From positions 80,368,941-80,432,940 of the forward strand of contig JAVGWX010000004.1 in NCBI GenBank assembly GCA_036924085.1: 64,000 nt of DNA. The letters are read 5' to 3'. Both the position numbers and the translations under genes were made by a program. Each line of letters opens with the position of its first letter. Position 1 is the stretch's first letter. The notes below the pieces were generated by a model. The model did no database searches. It had not been told where the DNA came from and was given only the letters and a program-made list of their open reading frames with translations. The DNA is from Ariolimax columbianus (lineage: Eukaryota > Mollusca > Gastropoda > Stylommatophora > Arionidae). Positions 61,390 through 64,000 of the stretch are shown here, one piece after another.

Positions 61390-61605
61390 CCTTGGCTTTG
61401 TTGTGTGATCTGTCCGCAGCCACTGCCTGTGCCTCCTCTGGTCAGAGATTGGTCAATTCTTTTATGTTGTTCTCCCACCTCTGTTAGGGACGACCTCTTC
61501 ATCATCCAACTTGCCCCTTTCTGTGCAGGATCATTTTTGCAAGACCGTTTGATCTCGATGTGTGGCCATACCAAGTGAGTTTTCGTGTGGTGTCCACTGA
61601 ACCAT
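61390..61605 (-). pseudogene. LINE C-terminal fragment
   Basis: Minus strand: LVWPHIEIKRSCKNDPAQKG, ASWMMKRSSL, GEQHKRIDQSLTRGGTGSGC, a degraded copy of the C-terminus at 48300-48480. Confidence 0.65.
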
Positions 61606-61659
61606 AACCTGTATATGTTTATATTAAGTATTTACATATTTTAACATCATTTATCATTG

Positions 61660-62005
61660 GGGATCAAGATGCTGAGCAGCGCATGAGCTGCAGAGGTCAG
61701 CAACCCATAGCTGACTGCTAGCATCAGGGTCAGTGAACCAGAGCTGCCAAGACCCTTCTACACCTCCAGGCGGTGATCCTCGATAACAGGCAGACTGACT
61801 AAGTAGAAGGGGTCGAAGAGTGAAGGCTAACCCGGTACTAAAAAAATACCTGCTGAAGTCGGATGTGTTGGACCGAAAGGTGCAAATATCGCAATCAAGC
61901 TGTAAGCTATGATAAAACACATTCCGTTCTCTGGACTACATTCTGCTACTTGCAAAGCCCTATTCAGGGCTTGGTAGGAGGAGATTGAGAACAAAAGAAG
62001 CCAAG
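61660..62005 (+). repeat. SINE-A copy
   Basis: Sense, nearly complete: GGGATCAAGATGCTGAGCAGC, GCATCAGGGTCAGTGAACC, AACCCGGTACTAAAAAAATACC, core GCTGAAGTCGGATGTGTTGGACCGAAAGGTGC, CATTCTGCTACTTGC and GGAGATTGAGAACAAAAGAAG. Confidence 0.88.
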
Positions 62006-62039
62006 CCATTTGTCATTGGTTGTTTTAAGCCCCAAAGTG

Positions 62040-62275
62040 ATAGAGGGGTTAAGAGTGTCTGACTAACATGTCTGGGGGTTAGGCTCATGTTGTTCTGAGA
62101 CTTACTCCAGTCTACTCAGTTGTAAATGGGTACCTGACTTGCAGCTAGAGAAGGCAATGCAGTGACGAAGGAAATTAGTCAACTCAGGTCCCCTAATCCA
62201 AGATTACATATAATGAAACCCATAACAGTGTGCCCCCTGATAGTAGCATCTTCTATGGCAGAGACTCCTAGACTG
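62040..62275 (+). repeat. SINE-C copy, diverged
   Basis: Head-like TGATAGAGGGGTTAAGAGTG and GGGGGTTAGGCTCATG, then TCAGTTGTAAATGGGTACCTG and AACTCAGGTCCCCTAATCC, with the CTGATAGTAGCATCTTCTATGG end. Confidence 0.5.
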
Positions 62276-62369
62276 GAGTTTATGAAGAGTCAATAGGGGG
62301 ACAGTGAATATAATATTGATTTCAAAAATAGGCTTCCATGAGTAGATTTTAAATTGAACTTCTAGTGGA

Positions 62370-62814
62370 TTTTGAGAGTTGGCTTCAGAGGGTCATCTGT
62401 TATTAATGTCAGGGATCATCTATCATTGATTTCAGGGGATCCATATATCACTGTCTTCATAGGGCCATTCATCATTGACTTCAAATGGCCATCTATTACC
62501 ACAACTTAGAGCAATCTATCACTGACTTCATATGACCATCTATTACCATAACTTAGGGTAATCTATCACTGACTTTATATGACCATCTATTACTACAACT
62601 TAGGGCAATCTATCACTGACTTTATATGGCCATCTATTACAACATAGGGAAATCTATCACTGATTTTATATGGCCATCTATTACCACAAATTAGAGCAAT
62701 CTATCACTGACTTTATATGACCATCTATTACTACAACTTAGGGCAATCTATCACTGACTTTATATGACCATCTATTACCACAACTTAGGGAAATCTATCA
62801 CTGACTTTATATGG
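62370..62814. repeat. About 47-bp minisatellite
   Basis: Seven to nine units of GGGCAATCTATCACTGACTT, TATATGACCATCTATTAC, CACAACTTA. The right end is cut by the 5' end of LINE copy 3 in the middle of a unit. Confidence 0.85.
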
Positions 62815-64000
62815 CTACGGAAAACCAGCTCAAATCGAGAGGAGCCGCAGACACTTTGGTTCACGTACCAGGCTGATAAGCCAAGGGCGCGAGGCTACCA
62901 TGTGGGGGATTACGGCCGAACCCTTGAAAGCCGCAATCCCGCCCAAAATCTCAGCACCACTGCAATGGGAGGCTCCTACATGCTCGGGACCTGGGGCTTG
63001 CGCCCCAGCCCTATCAGGTAGTGCCACAGTAAGAGGTCCTTGCCGCCCGCAAATCAAAGCGGGCGGAAAACTGCTTGATACTCACCCTATACGGCGATGG
63101 GGTGCGAAAAACACCAACCAAAGACTTAGAACCTGGTCGGGGTGTCGAAAACAGTAGAGCAGCCACCACACTGTGAACTGTCAAGACTCAAACCACTGAC
63201 CATGAGAGTTGTCCGCACACCAGGCGATCAACATCTCTGTGACATTACCAGGCTTGTCCTCTGGCTAAATGCACTCCGGTTACGATATCTACCTCTGTAC
63301 GCTATCAGCCATAACTATCATGCTGGACGCAGAAGAGATGCAGACCAGCGGACATTGCACACCTGCCCCACTGTGTCAACACCCCAGGTGGCGGGGAATG
63401 CTAGGCGTACCATCCCTGCATAGAAGCCAAGAAAATAAAGGGAAAAAGAGATACCCCACTCACATGCAAATGCTACGTTTCTGGCAGGACGTGACGATCC
63501 TGGGATACAGACACACTGGACTGCCTCTCTTCCGGGTAAACCAGTCCATCTCATATATCACATACCATCATTGCACCCTATAGACACGAGTAGTGAAGAC
63601 TCGATAGTCTGGAAAGACAACTTCCATAGGAGAGAAAACTCTGATCGTAAACAACTGCTGCCTTGCAGATAGGCTGGGGACAGCCAAAGGCTAAGGAGGG
63701 CATCCCTACAGAAACGCCTGTTGAAATCGGATGCACGGGGCCGCAAGCCTAACAAAACAGTGCAACGTAAATCACAGTATGATGGCAGCACAACCTATTC
63801 GAAAAACGTATGGCGCTCATCCTGAGGAGACCCGCCAGGCAGCGATAGCGCCGGGCCTCACGCCTCGAAGGGGCCCACCCTTGACTACTGGTGGTCACCC
63901 ACCCATGTGTCGTGGAGTCAAGGCACATGGCTATGGGGTAACGTCTATTGGCCAAAACTTCAAGACCCTCAGAATACTACAGTGGAATGCGGAGGGAGTC
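62815..64000 (+). mobile_element. RNase H LINE copy 3, 5' portion
   Basis: Matches the reverse complement of about 8535-9703 over its whole length with scattered substitutions. It starts at CTACGGAAAACCAGCTCA inside the minisatellite, so it lacks the tandem monomers seen in copy 1. The ORF start codon is at 63905 (ATGTGTCGTGGAG), and QWNAEGV, the beginning of the endonuclease, is reached at the window edge. Confidence 0.9.
63905..64000 (+). CDS. LINE polyprotein start, runs off the window
   Basis: Encodes MCRGVKAHGYGVTSIGQNFK, TLRILQWNAEGV. It is the same start as copy 1 (8618), with four to five amino-acid differences in 32. The conserved ATG in both copies supports this start over the GTG upstream in copy 1. 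Confidence 0.8.
   Translation, partial: MCRGVKAHGYGVTSIGQNFKTLRILQWNAEGV

Overview
This is eukaryotic, invertebrate-type genomic DNA: a repeat-swollen stretch containing about ten exons of one conserved animal gene on the minus strand. There are no operons, Shine-Dalgarno sites or prokaryotic features. The mix of RTE-like and RNase H-bearing non-LTR retrotransposons (LINEs), several short SINE families and long minisatellites suggests a lophotrochozoan, most likely a mollusc. That assignment is an inference and was not tested.

Host gene. Ten exons between 59955 and 26191 (minus strand) encode 562 residues of a MADD / Rab3 GDP-GTP exchange protein homologue (DENN/MADD family). Each has AG acceptor and GT donor sites, except one GC donor. 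All nine junction phases fit, and the predicted peptides follow the order of vertebrate MADD from its serine-rich linker through the death-domain-like segment toward the C-terminus. The N-terminal DENN part must lie beyond 60 kb to the right, and the last exons left of 26 kb. The introns are filled with repeats.

Layout. 0-4.8 kb: SINEs, a LINE remnant and a 29-bp minisatellite. 5.1-10.2 kb: a full-length RNase H-type LINE (minus strand, open ORF, 11-bp target duplication) inserted in an IS630/Tc1-mariner-like transposase remnant; its 5' end is made of tandem monomers and carries a 56-bp piece of 18S rRNA. 11-17 kb: SINEs, AT-rich degenerate arrays, a 5'-truncated second copy of the same LINE with its own target duplication, and older LINE debris. 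17.2-17.9 kb: a fold-back element built from a mariner end. 18.0-23.6 kb: another LINE C-terminus in which a 36-bp coding segment has expanded to 138 almost identical units. 23.8-60 kb: MADD exons, with SINEs, LINE pieces, a piggyBac-like element (52.9-54.3 kb) and an intact RTE-clade LINE (44.7-47.6 kb) in the introns. 60.2-64 kb: minisatellites, SINEs and the 5' end of a third copy of the RNase H LINE, which runs off the window.

The most unusual observations are: a minisatellite in a MADD intron that repeats the exon-intron junction itself and so forms a series of near-copies of the real 5' splice site (31.87-32.45 kb); the 36-bp satellite seeded from a LINE reading frame; the 18S fragment embedded in the monomeric 5' end of a LINE; a core sequence shared by the LINE 5' region and two SINE families; and a LINE ORF that lacks its own stop codon.

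No searches were run. Family names rest on motifs read by eye, and repeat boundaries without a quoted target duplication are approximate.
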